A DNA stretch of 64,000 bases from Bacteroidota bacterium. Its GTDB lineage: Bacteria; Bacteroidota; Bacteroidia; B-17B0; Aurantibacillaceae. The translations under genes and the position numbers were made by a program. The notes below the pieces were generated by a model. That model searched no databases and was not told the DNA's origin. It saw only the letters and a list, made by a program, of their open reading frames with translations. The DNA lies in assembly GCA_016711805.1 (NCBI GenBank), contig JADJSH010000014.1:1-64000 (forward strand). Reading direction: 5' to 3'. Of this stretch, positions 1 through 7,264 are shown piece after piece (the stretch's first letter is position 1; each line of letters begins with the position of its first letter).

Positions 1-1
1 T

Positions 2-157
2 AAAAAATGTATGGATGGTCAAACGGTTAAGATAAAGTACGAAATATTAAATAAAACTAAAGACATTTATGCTAGTAATCCTCAAAGTGCAAGCAAGGAC
101 TACAAAGAATTAGAAAAATATCTATTTGCCGTTGTTGGAACATTGGACATAGATTGA
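2..157 (+). CDS. hypothetical protein, C-terminal fragment
   Basis: An open frame runs in from the left edge and ends at TGA 155-157, giving about 51 residues rich in Lys, Asp and Tyr (ending GTLDID). Codon use looks coding and the stop lies about 20 bases before a repeat that also separates the next genes, so this is probably the last part of another small accessory gene. No family is recognised and no function can be assigned. Confidence 0.5.
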   Translation, partial: KKCMDGQTVKIKYEILNKTKDIYASNPQSASKDYKELEKYLFAVVGTLDID

Positions 158-176
158 AACATTGAGTAAATCAACC

Positions 177-359
177 GCCTAACTGCTAACAGCACCTTTG
201 CCTAATTCGGGCTGACATCAAAGCTTTTGCAAAAGCGGTCGCTCCGCGAAAAGTATTTTCATTTTGCAAATGCCTAGAAACATGCTATCTTTATTTAAAC
301 GTTTAGGTAGTCTGTTGATTTAAAACTGCTCAGATTTCAACTGCCAAACGTTACGAGTC
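177..359 (+). repeat. cassette-boundary repeat, copy 1
   Basis: This non-coding element starts with GCCTAACTGCTAACAGC and ends near AAACGTTACGAG. Its centre (211-310) is nearly the same as 1389-1490, sharing GACATCAAAGC, GTCGCTCCGCGAAA, TTTTCATTTTGCAAATG, TAGAAACAT and CTTTATTTAAACGTTT. It contains self-complementary parts, such as the palindrome GCTTTTGCAAAAGC at 222-235, and the ends TAAC and GTTA are inverse complements. That is the architecture of an attC-like site, but the classical 3' core consensus is not matched, so integron identity is an inference. It separates small unrelated genes and carries a promoter. Confidence 0.6.
263..293 (+). promoter_or_regulatory. Bacteroidota-type promoter inside repeat copy 1
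   Basis: TTTG at 263-266 is followed by 19 bases and TATCTTTA at 286-293. This matches the Bacteroidota -33/-7 pattern (TTTG, then TAnnTTTG) except for the last base. The same arrangement with the same 19-base spacing is present in copy 2 of the repeat. It points at the lipoprotein gene starting at 364, with a predicted leader of about 60 bases. Confidence 0.55.
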
Positions 360-363
360 ATAT

Positions 364-910
364 ATGAAAAACACCATAATAATCTTTTTGACAACAATAG
401 TCCTTTTCTCTTGTAAAAAGAACATCAAGGAGGCTGCAGTTTTCACCTTTGTTGATATATCGTTTAGTGACACTTGGACTGGAAAGATTTCGGTTCATGT
501 TTGACAGCCTCAAAAGTCGCACATATACTTGTGAACAAACGTAACAATGGAAAACCTACTATATTGGTAAAATTAAAGACTCAACATTTTATAAAGTTAA
601 CTCTTTAATTAAATCTGGCTTGCTTAACAAGTTCGATGAAATAATTGGACTATCACCGCCTGATGGCTCACTATCTGGTATTATTATCTCTTCAAAAACA
701 CAGCAAATAAGGAGTATGTTGTTTGACCACGATACACCGAATACACTAGACTCAATCATAACTGAATTAAGTGTTTTAAATAATTACACAATCACTAAAA
801 CAACAGACACTAGTTTCAATTTTTTAAGTTATAACGTAATTACCCCAAAATTAGAAGAAGTCGAATTTGTTCCTCCAGTTGTTAAAGAAGACCTAATCGA
901 AAAATATTAA
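364..910 (+). pseudogene. small lipoprotein, frame broken
   Basis: ATG 364 begins a lipoprotein signal peptide (MKNTIIIFLTTIVLFSCKK, lipobox Cys at residue 17). That frame stops at 504. A second frame carries a plausible continuation up to about 560 (VNKRNNGKPT), and a third from about 565 runs to TAA at 908-910 (YIGKIKDSTFYKVNSLIKSG onward). At least two indels are needed to join the parts into one protein of about 180 residues. The pieces have no recognised domain. Either the gene is decaying or the consensus is wrong, and the many other indels in this window favour the second. It is followed after 3 bases by another secreted protein gene. Confidence 0.5.
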
Positions 911-913
911 CTT

Positions 914-1381
914 ATGACGAAATTTAATTTTATATTATTACTTCTCTTAACTGGACAACTATTTGGACAAAAAAGACAAATTGCTGAAGAAAACAAGGAC
1001 TCGTTGAAATCATTTCAATTAATTTATAGTGTATCAGGTTGGCATAACTGCACAACCATAACTACGCTTAAAGACCCTGGTAATATGACAGTGAAAATGT
1101 ATTGTAACGAAGACAAAAAGCCTATTTACAACAAAAAAATAACTATTAACAAGGAATCATTTTAGCCATTAAAAAACAAAATTGTGAATTTTCACAAAAT
1201 ACTTTCCTTTCCTGACACTATTAATGGAGACGGATATGACGGCTATTATTTTATGTTAACCGTAAAGTTTAATGGTAAAACAAAAACCATTAAGGGTCGT
1301 AATCCAAAATTAGACCGCTTTGAGTGGCTACAAGACTACATTGACGACGTTGTTGGTTTGACAGAAACGGGACCACATTAA
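914..1381 (+). CDS. hypothetical secreted protein with in-frame TAG
   Basis: ATG 914 starts a signal peptide (MTKFNFILLLLLTGQLFGQ) and the frame continues to TAA at 1379-1381. It is interrupted only by TAG at 1163-1165. The frame is the same on both sides (NKESF, stop, PLKNKIVNFHK), so a single substitution restores a protein of about 155 residues, and TAC (Tyr) would be one base away. The product has no recognised domain. It lies 3 bases after the preceding lipoprotein gene, so the two probably form one cassette expressed from the promoter in repeat copy 1. Confidence 0.5.
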
Positions 1382-1388
1382 TTATGTT

Positions 1389-1545
1389 GGCGACATCAAA
1401 GCATTTGCAATTTTCAATGTCGCTCCGCGAAACATATTTTCATTTTGCAAATGTATAGAAACATAGTACCTTTATTTAAACGTTTCGGTAGACATTGTTT
1501 CAAAACCTAAACGGGAATTTAGCTTGCAACCGTTAGGGGTAATTG
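1389..1545 (+). repeat. cassette-boundary repeat, copy 2
   Basis: This second copy of the element at 177-359 is strongly alike from GGCGACATCAAAGC to AAACGTTTCGGTAG and then diverges until the shared CGTTA near the right end (1531-1535). CATTTGCAA (from 1403) and TTGCAAATG (from 1445) are inverse complements flanking a segment that includes TCGCTCCGCGAAA, so the single strand could fold. It separates the 914-1381 gene from the membrane protein at 1580. Confidence 0.6.
1444..1474 (+). promoter_or_regulatory. Bacteroidota-type promoter inside repeat copy 2
   Basis: TTTG at 1444-1447, a 19-base spacer, then TACCTTTA at 1467-1474. The spacing equals that of copy 1 while both the spacer and the -7 NN bases differ, which supports selection on the promoter. 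It would drive the membrane protein gene at 1580. Confidence 0.55.
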
Positions 1546-1579
1546 CTACGTTGACAAAACTATCTTTGTGACAACAAAA

Positions 1580-1909
1580 ATGGAAGACAACTTAACATAT
1601 ATTTTAGCATTTGTCATCCTAATTATTCCATTCGGACTAATTTGGTTTCTCTTAGTTCGCCTTATAAAAAACTATATTAAGACTCCATTAAATTATAGTG
1701 TTTTGCTTCTATTTACTTTTGTTGCGTTAATAGCCTATTGTGGTCTATGTGGTGCATTAACTGTTTACACTAATAGTATATTGGATGGTGCAATAACTGC
1801 GATGGCATACACTACCCTTCTAATAAGCGTTTTTCTGTTTCTAGCGTCGCTTTTAATAACACTAATTTTCCTAATAATTCACATAATTGAAAAACCAAAA
1901 GTAAACTAG
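1580..1909 (+). CDS. small integral membrane protein, unknown
   Basis: About 109 residues are almost entirely hydrophobic, with three likely transmembrane helices (around residues 5-27, 37-60 and 73-100) and a short charged C-terminus (IEKPKVN). ATG 1580 is preferred over the in-frame GTG at 1568. The family is not recognised. It sits alone between repeat copy 2 and a partial boundary at 1945-1985, as expected for a single-gene cassette. Small cassette-borne membrane proteins are common in such arrays, but nothing here shows the function. Confidence 0.5.
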   Translation: MEDNLTYILAFVILIIPFGLIWFLLVRLIKNYIKTPLNYSVLLLFTFVALIAYCGLCGALTVYTNSILDGAITAMAYTTLLISVFLFLASLLITLIFLIIHIIEKPKVN

Positions 1910-1944
1910 GCGGACAATTAAACTAGGTTTATCTAAATGGCAGC

Positions 1945-1985
1945 AACAACCACTAACACGCAGTATTAAGAAGTCGTAAATAATT
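1945..1985 (+). repeat. partial cassette boundary (right end of accessory strip)
   Basis: The sequence around CAACCACTAACACGCAG resembles the left end of repeat copy 1 (CTGCTAACAGC), but the rest of the element is absent. It marks the end of the accessory strip before the conserved chromosomal genes. The match is short and could be chance. Confidence 0.3.
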
Positions 1986-2019
1986 AACAAGCTTTCTTTT
2001 TTTCCTAATATTACCTATT

Positions 2020-2712
2020 ATGATAGATGTATCAAATACGGAGAATCAAATTCACTTTGTTACCAATTTTGAAGAGCTAGTTTCTACAGCTTTTGTTGGT
2101 GAGGTGAATGCCATTTGCTGGCGCCGTAAACTGGTAGGTGATTTTTCGGAAATTATAAAAAAGGTAAAACTAAACAGCAATATAATTGAGCTTAATAAAG
2201 AGCAACTTTTAAAACTTGAGTTGAGTGAACAAGGCCAACTTGCTCGTGAACTAATTTTAAATGATTTCGAACTATTAAAAACTCACGGTGCCTCTCCAAC
2301 ACTTAATATCATTAAGTGCTACGAAAAAGATGAAAGCTTTTTTCCAACCGATGTTTATTCTTTTCATGTAGATCGTTCTCCTGTGCCAACAGATACTTTT
2401 TTATGTACTTACTTTGGCGAGGCAAGCGACATATTACCAAATGCGCAAGCCCAACAAAAAGTGCTTGTTCCCGAAATACGTGATGAACTCAAAAAACTAT
2501 ATGATGGTAAAGATGAAGACTTTGAATCATTTTTAACGGAACATTTTTTTGATCTCCACTATCAACCTAAACCTACGGCGCAAATTATTAATTTAGGTAT
2601 CGGTCACCTTTGGCGCTTGGCCGTTGATCATCCCCAAAGTAAAGTTCTTCCTTGTGTGCACCGAGCACCAAATGAAAAAGCTGGTGAAAATCGTTTGTTA
2701 ATGATTTGTTGA
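2020..2712 (+). CDS. DUF1826 domain-containing protein
   Basis: 230 residues, full length for DUF1826, a cytoplasmic family of unknown biochemical function. Recognisable features are the N-terminal stretch EVNAICWRRKL, the central FHVDRSPVPTDTFLCTYFG and the C-terminal VLPCVHRAPNEKAGENRLLMIC with conserved Cys and His residues that could bind metal. In other phyla DUF1826 genes are often linked to zinc-responsive COG0523 GTPases. None is present here, but the next gene is a metal transporter. It is the first conserved chromosomal gene after the accessory strip. Confidence 0.75.
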   Translation: MIDVSNTENQIHFVTNFEELVSTAFVGEVNAICWRRKLVGDFSEIIKKVKLNSNIIELNKEQLLKLELSEQGQLARELILNDFELLKTHGASPTLNIIKCYEKDESFFPTDVYSFHVDRSPVPTDTFLCTYFGEASDILPNAQAQQKVLVPEIRDELKKLYDGKDEDFESFLTEHFFDLHYQPKPTAQIINLGIGHLWRLAVDHPQSKVLPCVHRAPNEKAGENRLLMIC

Positions 2713-2829
2713 AGTTAAATGAATAATTAACCCTTACCTTTAATTCACCTTTTGAGGTATTAGTACTATTTCAAAACCGCACATGTAACTTCAAAAACGA
2801 TAAGGTGCAATTTTAAACCAAAATAAAAA

Positions 2830-3531
2830 ATGATAACCATCGATAACTATTTAGACAATCACTACATCCATAGAAGTAATTGGTTAAGAGCCGCTGTTTT
2901 AGGAGCAAACGATGGAATCATTTCCGTTTCGAGTCTTGCCATAGGTGTTGCCGCAGCAAGTTCAACAAGAGAGCCTATCGTTTTAGCAACTGTTGCCGGA
3001 TTAGTTGCAGGTGCCTTATCAATGGCTGCTGGCGAATATGTGTCGGTAAGCTCTCAAACCGATACAGAAAAAGCAGATATCGAAAGAGAAATGCAAGAGC
3101 TTAAAGAAATGCCTGTTGAAGAATTAAATATACTTGCTCAAATTTATGAGAAGAGAGGATTAAAAAAAGAAACGGCTATGCAAGTAGCTATTGAACTAAC
3201 AGAAAAAGATGCCTTAGGAGCGCACATTAGAGATGAATTGGGGATAAACGAAATTAGTCAAGCTAACCCCATTCAAGCAGCTATCGCCTCAGGAACAGCA
3301 TTTACGGTTGGAGGTATATTGCCTCTATTGGTGGTTCTTTTTGCGCCAGTAAAAGGAATGGAATATTGGTTATATGGTTTCACGACTATTTTTCTAATTA
3401 TCTTAGGTGCTATAGCTGCAAAAACAGGCGGTTCAAGCATCTCAAAAGCAATTATCCGTATTACCATTTGGGGTACACTTGCCATGGGCTTATCAGCACT
3501 AGTAGGTTATATATTTGGAGTGAGAGTTTGA
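2830..3531 (+). CDS. VIT1/CCC1 family Fe/Mn transporter
   Basis: 233 residues, typical length for bacterial VIT1/CCC1-type transporters that move Fe2+ or Mn2+ across the inner membrane. Two N-terminal helices carry the family signature LGANDGIISVSSL and the GALSMAAGEYVSVSSQ motif. A charged cytoplasmic metal-binding region follows (residues about 75-145, rich in Glu, with MPVEEL and ELTEKDALGAH), then three helices at about 150-230. ATG 2830 follows an A-rich leader. It is probably monocistronic. Metal choice cannot be read from sequence. Confidence 0.88.
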   Translation: MITIDNYLDNHYIHRSNWLRAAVLGANDGIISVSSLAIGVAAASSTREPIVLATVAGLVAGALSMAAGEYVSVSSQTDTEKADIEREMQELKEMPVEELNILAQIYEKRGLKKETAMQVAIELTEKDALGAHIRDELGINEISQANPIQAAIASGTAFTVGGILPLLVVLFAPVKGMEYWLYGFTTIFLIILGAIAAKTGGSSISKAIIRITIWGTLAMGLSALVGYIFGVRV

Positions 3532-3540
3532 TTTTGATTA

Positions 3541-4251
3541 TTGAAATTCATTATTATAGGTAAATTTACAGAAAACATAAGTGTTGTTTTTATACTAATT
3601 TGTAGATACAATGAACCAAAAGTTGATCATTACATAAGCGAACTCAATAAATTTAAAAAGGAAATCGAACAATTAAGAGCCATTGTTTTGGATTGTGGGC
3701 TAGTAGAAGAATTAAAATGGGGCGTGCCTTGTTACATGTATCAAAAGACTAATCTCATCATGCTTGGCACGTTTAAAGAGTTTTGTATGATTAGTTTTTT
3801 GAATGGTGCTTTATTGCAAGACGAGGAAGGAATTTTAAGCAAGATGGGCGAAAACACACAAACGAGTCGTGTGATTAAATTTACGGATACTAAAGAAATT
3901 ATAAAGCTAAAAACGACTATTAAAGCCTATATTTTTGAAGCTGTTGAAATAGAAAAAGCAGGTTTGAAAGTGGAACTAAAAAAAACAGAAGATTACGTAA
4001 TGCCCGAAGAACTTAAAGCTACTATAAAAAAAGATGCGAAGTTTAAAAAAGCTTTTGAGGCATTAACACCAGGGCGACAAAGAGGTTACTTATTGCATTT
4101 TTCTGGTTCTAAAAACTCACAAACACGCCAATCAAGAATTGAAGCTTGCACTTCACGTATTTTAGATGGTAAAGGAATACATGATTGCATTTGTGGTTTA
4201 TCTAAAAAAATGCCTGGCTGCGATGGGTCACATAAGCAATTAAAAAAATAA
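3541..4251 (+). CDS. DUF1801/YdhG-like protein fused to CDGSH iron-sulfur motif
   Basis: The main domain (KVDHYISELNKFKKEIEQLR onward, ELKWGVPCY) is a DUF1801/YdhG-type fold, and the middle part (VMPEELKATIKKDAKFKKAFEALTPGRQRGY) is the YdeI/OmpD-associated extension. The C-terminus reads CICGLSKKMPGCDGSH, an exact fit to the CDGSH consensus C-x-C-x2-S-x3-P-x-C-D-G-S-H that binds a [2Fe-2S] cluster. The frame opens at TTG 3541, but the natural start is probably ATG 3611 with one C missing just after it, which would give MNPKVDHYI. Codons between 3541 and 3610 look non-coding. Cytoplasmic. YdhG homologues have been called iron chaperones, which fits the motif and the neighbouring metal transporter. 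Confidence 0.75.
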   Translation: MKFIIIGKFTENISVVFILICRYNEPKVDHYISELNKFKKEIEQLRAIVLDCGLVEELKWGVPCYMYQKTNLIMLGTFKEFCMISFLNGALLQDEEGILSKMGENTQTSRVIKFTDTKEIIKLKTTIKAYIFEAVEIEKAGLKVELKKTEDYVMPEELKATIKKDAKFKKAFEALTPGRQRGYLLHFSGSKNSQTRQSRIEACTSRILDGKGIHDCICGLSKKMPGCDGSHKQLKK

Positions 4252-4260
4252 AATAAAAAA

Positions 4261-5628
4261 CTATTTCACTAAAGACTTTTTAGTTAAAGGAATTAACACA
4301 ATCATTCCAATAATAAAAAAGATAATTAAAGACAAAATAGAAGCACGCATGCCGCCCATAACTTGGCTAATAACACTAAAAGAAACGGTTCCTAAAATCA
4401 TTCCCAGTTTTTCAATCACATCATAAAAGCTAAAAAAGCTCGTGTGATCCTCGGTTTCAGGCAAAAATTTACTGTATGTACTTCGCGATAAAGCTTGCAC
4501 ACCACCCATTACTAAACCAACTAAAAATGCAACAATGTAAAACTCAACTGGTGTATGCACAACGGCATAAGTAAATACGCAAATAAAAATCCAAATAGCA
4601 ATGGATGTCATTAATGCTTGGATATTACCAATTTTACGAGATAGCCAAGAAAACAAGAACGAGCCTGCAATACCTACAAACTGAATAATTAATATACTTA
4701 CGATTAAAGCGTTTGTTTTTGCTTTTTCGGCAGCTTCTCCTTCACCCCATTCAATCTCGTTTCGAGCAAATAATACTGCTACTACCATAATGGTTTGCAC
4801 ACCCATATTGAAAAAAAAGTAACTCGTTAAAAAACGTTTTAATAAAGGCATTAATTTTATTTGAGCCCACACATTTCTTAATTCTTTAAATCCTTTGGAT
4901 ACTAAGCCTTTTTTATCACTGCCATGTGCCTTATGATTTTTGTTGGGCAAATTAGCAAAGGTGTATTGTGCAAATCCCATCCACCAAATACCTGTGAGTA
5001 AAAAAGCGTACTTCACTTTAAAGAAACCTTTTGTGCTTACTACAATTCCATCCACAACAGTTTCTTCGTACTTAAAAACAATGATACCAATCAAACATAA
5101 AATTAATAATAACGAACTTCCAAAATAACCTAAAGCAAAACCACGGGCACTTACTTTATCTTGATTTTCAATAGAGGCAATTTCAGGTAAATAAGAATTG
5201 TAATATACCAAACTACCCCAAAAACCAATGGTTGCTGTAATAAAAGGAATAAAACTTAATTCTAAATGTTCTCTCGTAAAAAAGAAAAGGCACATACAGG
5301 AAATAGAACCTAAGTAACAAAAAAATTGAAGGAAACGTTTTTTATTACCCAAGTAATCGGCTACTCCACTTAAAATTGGTGTAATTAAAACAACAATGGA
5401 TAAGGCAAAGGCGTAAATAAAAGTATAGATGTTTTGATTCTCAAACTCAAATCCTAAAAAATTAACGGTATGTCCTAAAAAGTTTTTATTTTCATCATGT
5501 GTGGTGACATAATCATAAAAATTAGGAAAGATAGCGGAAGTAATAACCAAAGGGAATACTGAGTTGGCCCAATCATAAAAGGACCAAGCTCTGATTGTTT
5601 TTGCGTTATCTTTTTCTATTAAATTCAT
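4261..5628 (-). CDS. MFS transporter, UMF1/Atg22-like family
   Basis: 455 residues with about 12 transmembrane helices. The start MNLIEKDNAKTIRAWSFYDWANS carries the SFYDWANS signature of the UMF1 (Atg22-like) branch of the major facilitator superfamily. Other family marks are GVADYLGNKKRFLQF after helix 2 and GGVQALSRSTYSKFLPE after helix 10. It is an inner-membrane permease, and members are linked to amino-acid or small-metabolite efflux; the substrate is unknown. It is convergent with the preceding gene (10-base gap) and lies 34 bases downstream of the OmpA-like gene on the same strand, so co-transcription is possible. Confidence 0.85.
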   Translation of the reverse strand: MNLIEKDNAKTIRAWSFYDWANSVFPLVITSAIFPNFYDYVTTHDENKNFLGHTVNFLGFEFENQNIYTFIYAFALSIVVLITPILSGVADYLGNKKRFLQFFCYLGSISCMCLFFFTREHLELSFIPFITATIGFWGSLVYYNSYLPEIASIENQDKVSARGFALGYFGSSLLLILCLIGIIVFKYEETVVDGIVVSTKGFFKVKYAFLLTGIWWMGFAQYTFANLPNKNHKAHGSDKKGLVSKGFKELRNVWAQIKLMPLLKRFLTSYFFFNMGVQTIMVVAVLFARNEIEWGEGEAAEKAKTNALIVSILIIQFVGIAGSFLFSWLSRKIGNIQALMTSIAIWIFICVFTYAVVHTPVEFYIVAFLVGLVMGGVQALSRSTYSKFLPETEDHTSFFSFYDVIEKLGMILGTVSFSVISQVMGGMRASILSLIIFFIIGMIVLIPLTKKSLVK

Positions 5629-5662
5629 CTCTATTAGTTTAGTAATTTTTTATGATTACGAA

Positions 5663-6748
5663 TTAGTTTTTTATAATCTCAAACTCCACCCTTCTGTTCT
5701 TGGCTCTATCAATATCCGTATCGTTACTGGCAATAGGCTGTAAACTTCCGTAGCCTTTAAAGTACATTTTATTTTGTATGCCTTTTTTAATTAAGTATTC
5801 AAATACTTCGCGTGCGCGTTGCTTAGATATTTTTTGATTTTTACTTTTAGATCCCACGTTATCCGAATGTCCGTTAATTTGCACTTCCATTTGAGGATTG
5901 CGTAGTAGATATTGTGCCAACTTATTTAACTCTGAATAAGATTCGGGTAATAAATAGTAACGGGCATTTTCAAAAAAGATATTTTTTAAAGCAATCTTCT
6001 CTCCTACTTTCACATCTTTTTTTACATCTAATACCGAGTCTTGTTCCAAATTAAATGAGCCTACAATTTCCACTTTCACTTTTTCTACGGCTTCTTTTGC
6101 TTTTACAAGAGAAATATCATCCACAAAATAGTAAGCTTCTTTAAATCCAAACTTAAATACATTCATGCGAACCATGTCTTTTTTAACATTTGGCGAAAAA
6201 TTACCGATGGTTAAATATTTCTCGCCTCCATCAGCTATATACTTACCTGAAATTTTGAACCACTGATATCCATTAATAAAGCTTCCTTTTTTAGATACGG
6301 AATCAATTAAAGCGGATTTAACCACATCGCCTTTGCTTTTGTAACCCATTTTAGTAAATAAAGCACCAAATGACTTCAAACTAGCATTGCTCCAAAAAGC
6401 TAAGCGAATATACATTTCATACTCATAAGTAGTTCCCCGGTGTAGAGGTTCGGCAAACTTAACTTGCACAAATTCTTTATATTTTTTTTGAAATCGAAGT
6501 CCTGCATAGCATTTTCCTGTTCTAGCGCCTTTAAAACGAGAAGTATCGTTACTAATAGGTTCTTGATAAAAATCGACACTAGCGATTTGTTGCCAAGGAA
6601 TGGCTTGTTTAATACTTCCAGATTTCTTTCTATAATTCTCAAAACTACCATTTGGCACCAAGTTTTTGATGATTTCGGGGCTTTGCTGAGCAAAAACAAG
6701 CGAAGAAAGGCTAATTAAGGCTAATATGTATGCTTTTTTTGGATTCAT
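5663..6748 (-). CDS. OmpA family outer-membrane/peptidoglycan-binding protein
   Basis: ATG 6748 gives a signal peptide (MNPKKAYILALISLSSLVFAQ); an in-frame TTG four codons upstream is less likely. Residues about 30-220 form a lectin- or jelly-roll-like region (LVPNGSFENYRK at its start) found in many Bacteroidota envelope proteins. Residues about 250-360 are an OmpA C-terminal domain with the diaminopimelate-binding motif (INGHSDNVGSKSKNQKISKQ and RAKNRRVEFEI). It should anchor to peptidoglycan in the periplasm. No beta-barrel is visible in the first half. Confidence 0.85.
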   Translation of the reverse strand: MNPKKAYILALISLSSLVFAQQSPEIIKNLVPNGSFENYRKKSGSIKQAIPWQQIASVDFYQEPISNDTSRFKGARTGKCYAGLRFQKKYKEFVQVKFAEPLHRGTTYEYEMYIRLAFWSNASLKSFGALFTKMGYKSKGDVVKSALIDSVSKKGSFINGYQWFKISGKYIADGGEKYLTIGNFSPNVKKDMVRMNVFKFGFKEAYYFVDDISLVKAKEAVEKVKVEIVGSFNLEQDSVLDVKKDVKVGEKIALKNIFFENARYYLLPESYSELNKLAQYLLRNPQMEVQINGHSDNVGSKSKNQKISKQRAREVFEYLIKKGIQNKMYFKGYGSLQPIASNDTDIDRAKNRRVEFEIIKN

Positions 6749-6803
6749 TGATAATGGCAAATGTAAGTTTTAGACTATATTCCATAAATTTTTGTTATGA
6801 ACA

Positions 6804-6833
6804 TTTGTTATTATAAAAAAAAGTGTATATTTG
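6804..6833 (+). promoter_or_regulatory. promoter of rpsT
   Basis: TTTG at 6804-6807, an 18-base spacer and TATATTTG at 6826-6833 give a full Bacteroidota-type -33/-7 promoter. It lies 38 bases upstream of the rpsT start and divergent from the OmpA-family gene. Confidence 0.65.
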
Positions 6834-6871
6834 CAATCCAATTTAAAAAAACAGATTAATACCTAAATAGA

Positions 6872-7129
6872 ATGGCAAATCATAAGTCGGCAATAAAAAG
6901 AATTAGATCAAATAACGCTAAACGTTTACAAAATCGTTATTATGCAAAAACAACTCGTAATGCGATTAAAAAATTACGTGGTTCTGAAACTAAAAAAGAA
7001 GCAGCAGCTTTATTACCAAAAGTAGTAGCAATGTTAGATAAATTAGCTAAAAAGAGCGTTATCCATAAAAACAAAGCAGCTAACTTAAAATCTAAGTTGA
7101 CTAAAAAAGTAAATGCAATAGCAAAATAA
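6872..7129 (+). CDS. rpsT: 30S ribosomal protein S20
   Basis: 85 residues with the S20 signature MANHKSAIKRIRSNNAKRLQNR at the N-terminus (shown here in part by motif ANHKSAIKRIR) and a Lys/Ala-rich helical body. It binds 16S rRNA during small-subunit assembly. The length is normal. It has its own promoter just upstream and an intrinsic terminator just downstream, so it forms a single-gene unit. Confidence 0.97.
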   Translation: MANHKSAIKRIRSNNAKRLQNRYYAKTTRNAIKKLRGSETKKEAAALLPKVVAMLDKLAKKSVIHKNKAANLKSKLTKKVNAIAK

Positions 7130-7152
7130 TAATTGCTACAGAAATAATTCAA

Positions 7153-7181
7153 AATCCCACTAAATAGTGGGATTTTTTTTT
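7153..7181 (+). terminator. rpsT intrinsic terminator
   Basis: A perfect 10-bp stem AATCCCACTA / TAGTGGGATT (7153-7162 and 7165-7174) with a two-base loop is followed by a run of T. It lies 24 bases after the rpsT stop. Confidence 0.85.
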
Positions 7182-7223
7182 AAACTTAATACTAAAATAA
7201 TTAGGCTTTCAGTAATTATTTTA

Positions 7224-7231
7224 TAATTTTG
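7224..7231 (+). promoter_or_regulatory. -7 element upstream of TPR lipoprotein
   Basis: TAATTTTG matches the TAnnTTTG -7 consensus 34 bases before the start at 7265. A convincing -33 element at the right distance is not seen. Confidence 0.4.
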
Positions 7232-7264
7232 TCGGAAATAACAAAAATTACATAACCCTTATAA

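Noticed and set aside
2880..3104. 74-residue Arg/Cys-rich frame inside the VIT transporter
   Set aside because: Out-of-frame shadow of a well-conserved membrane protein gene.
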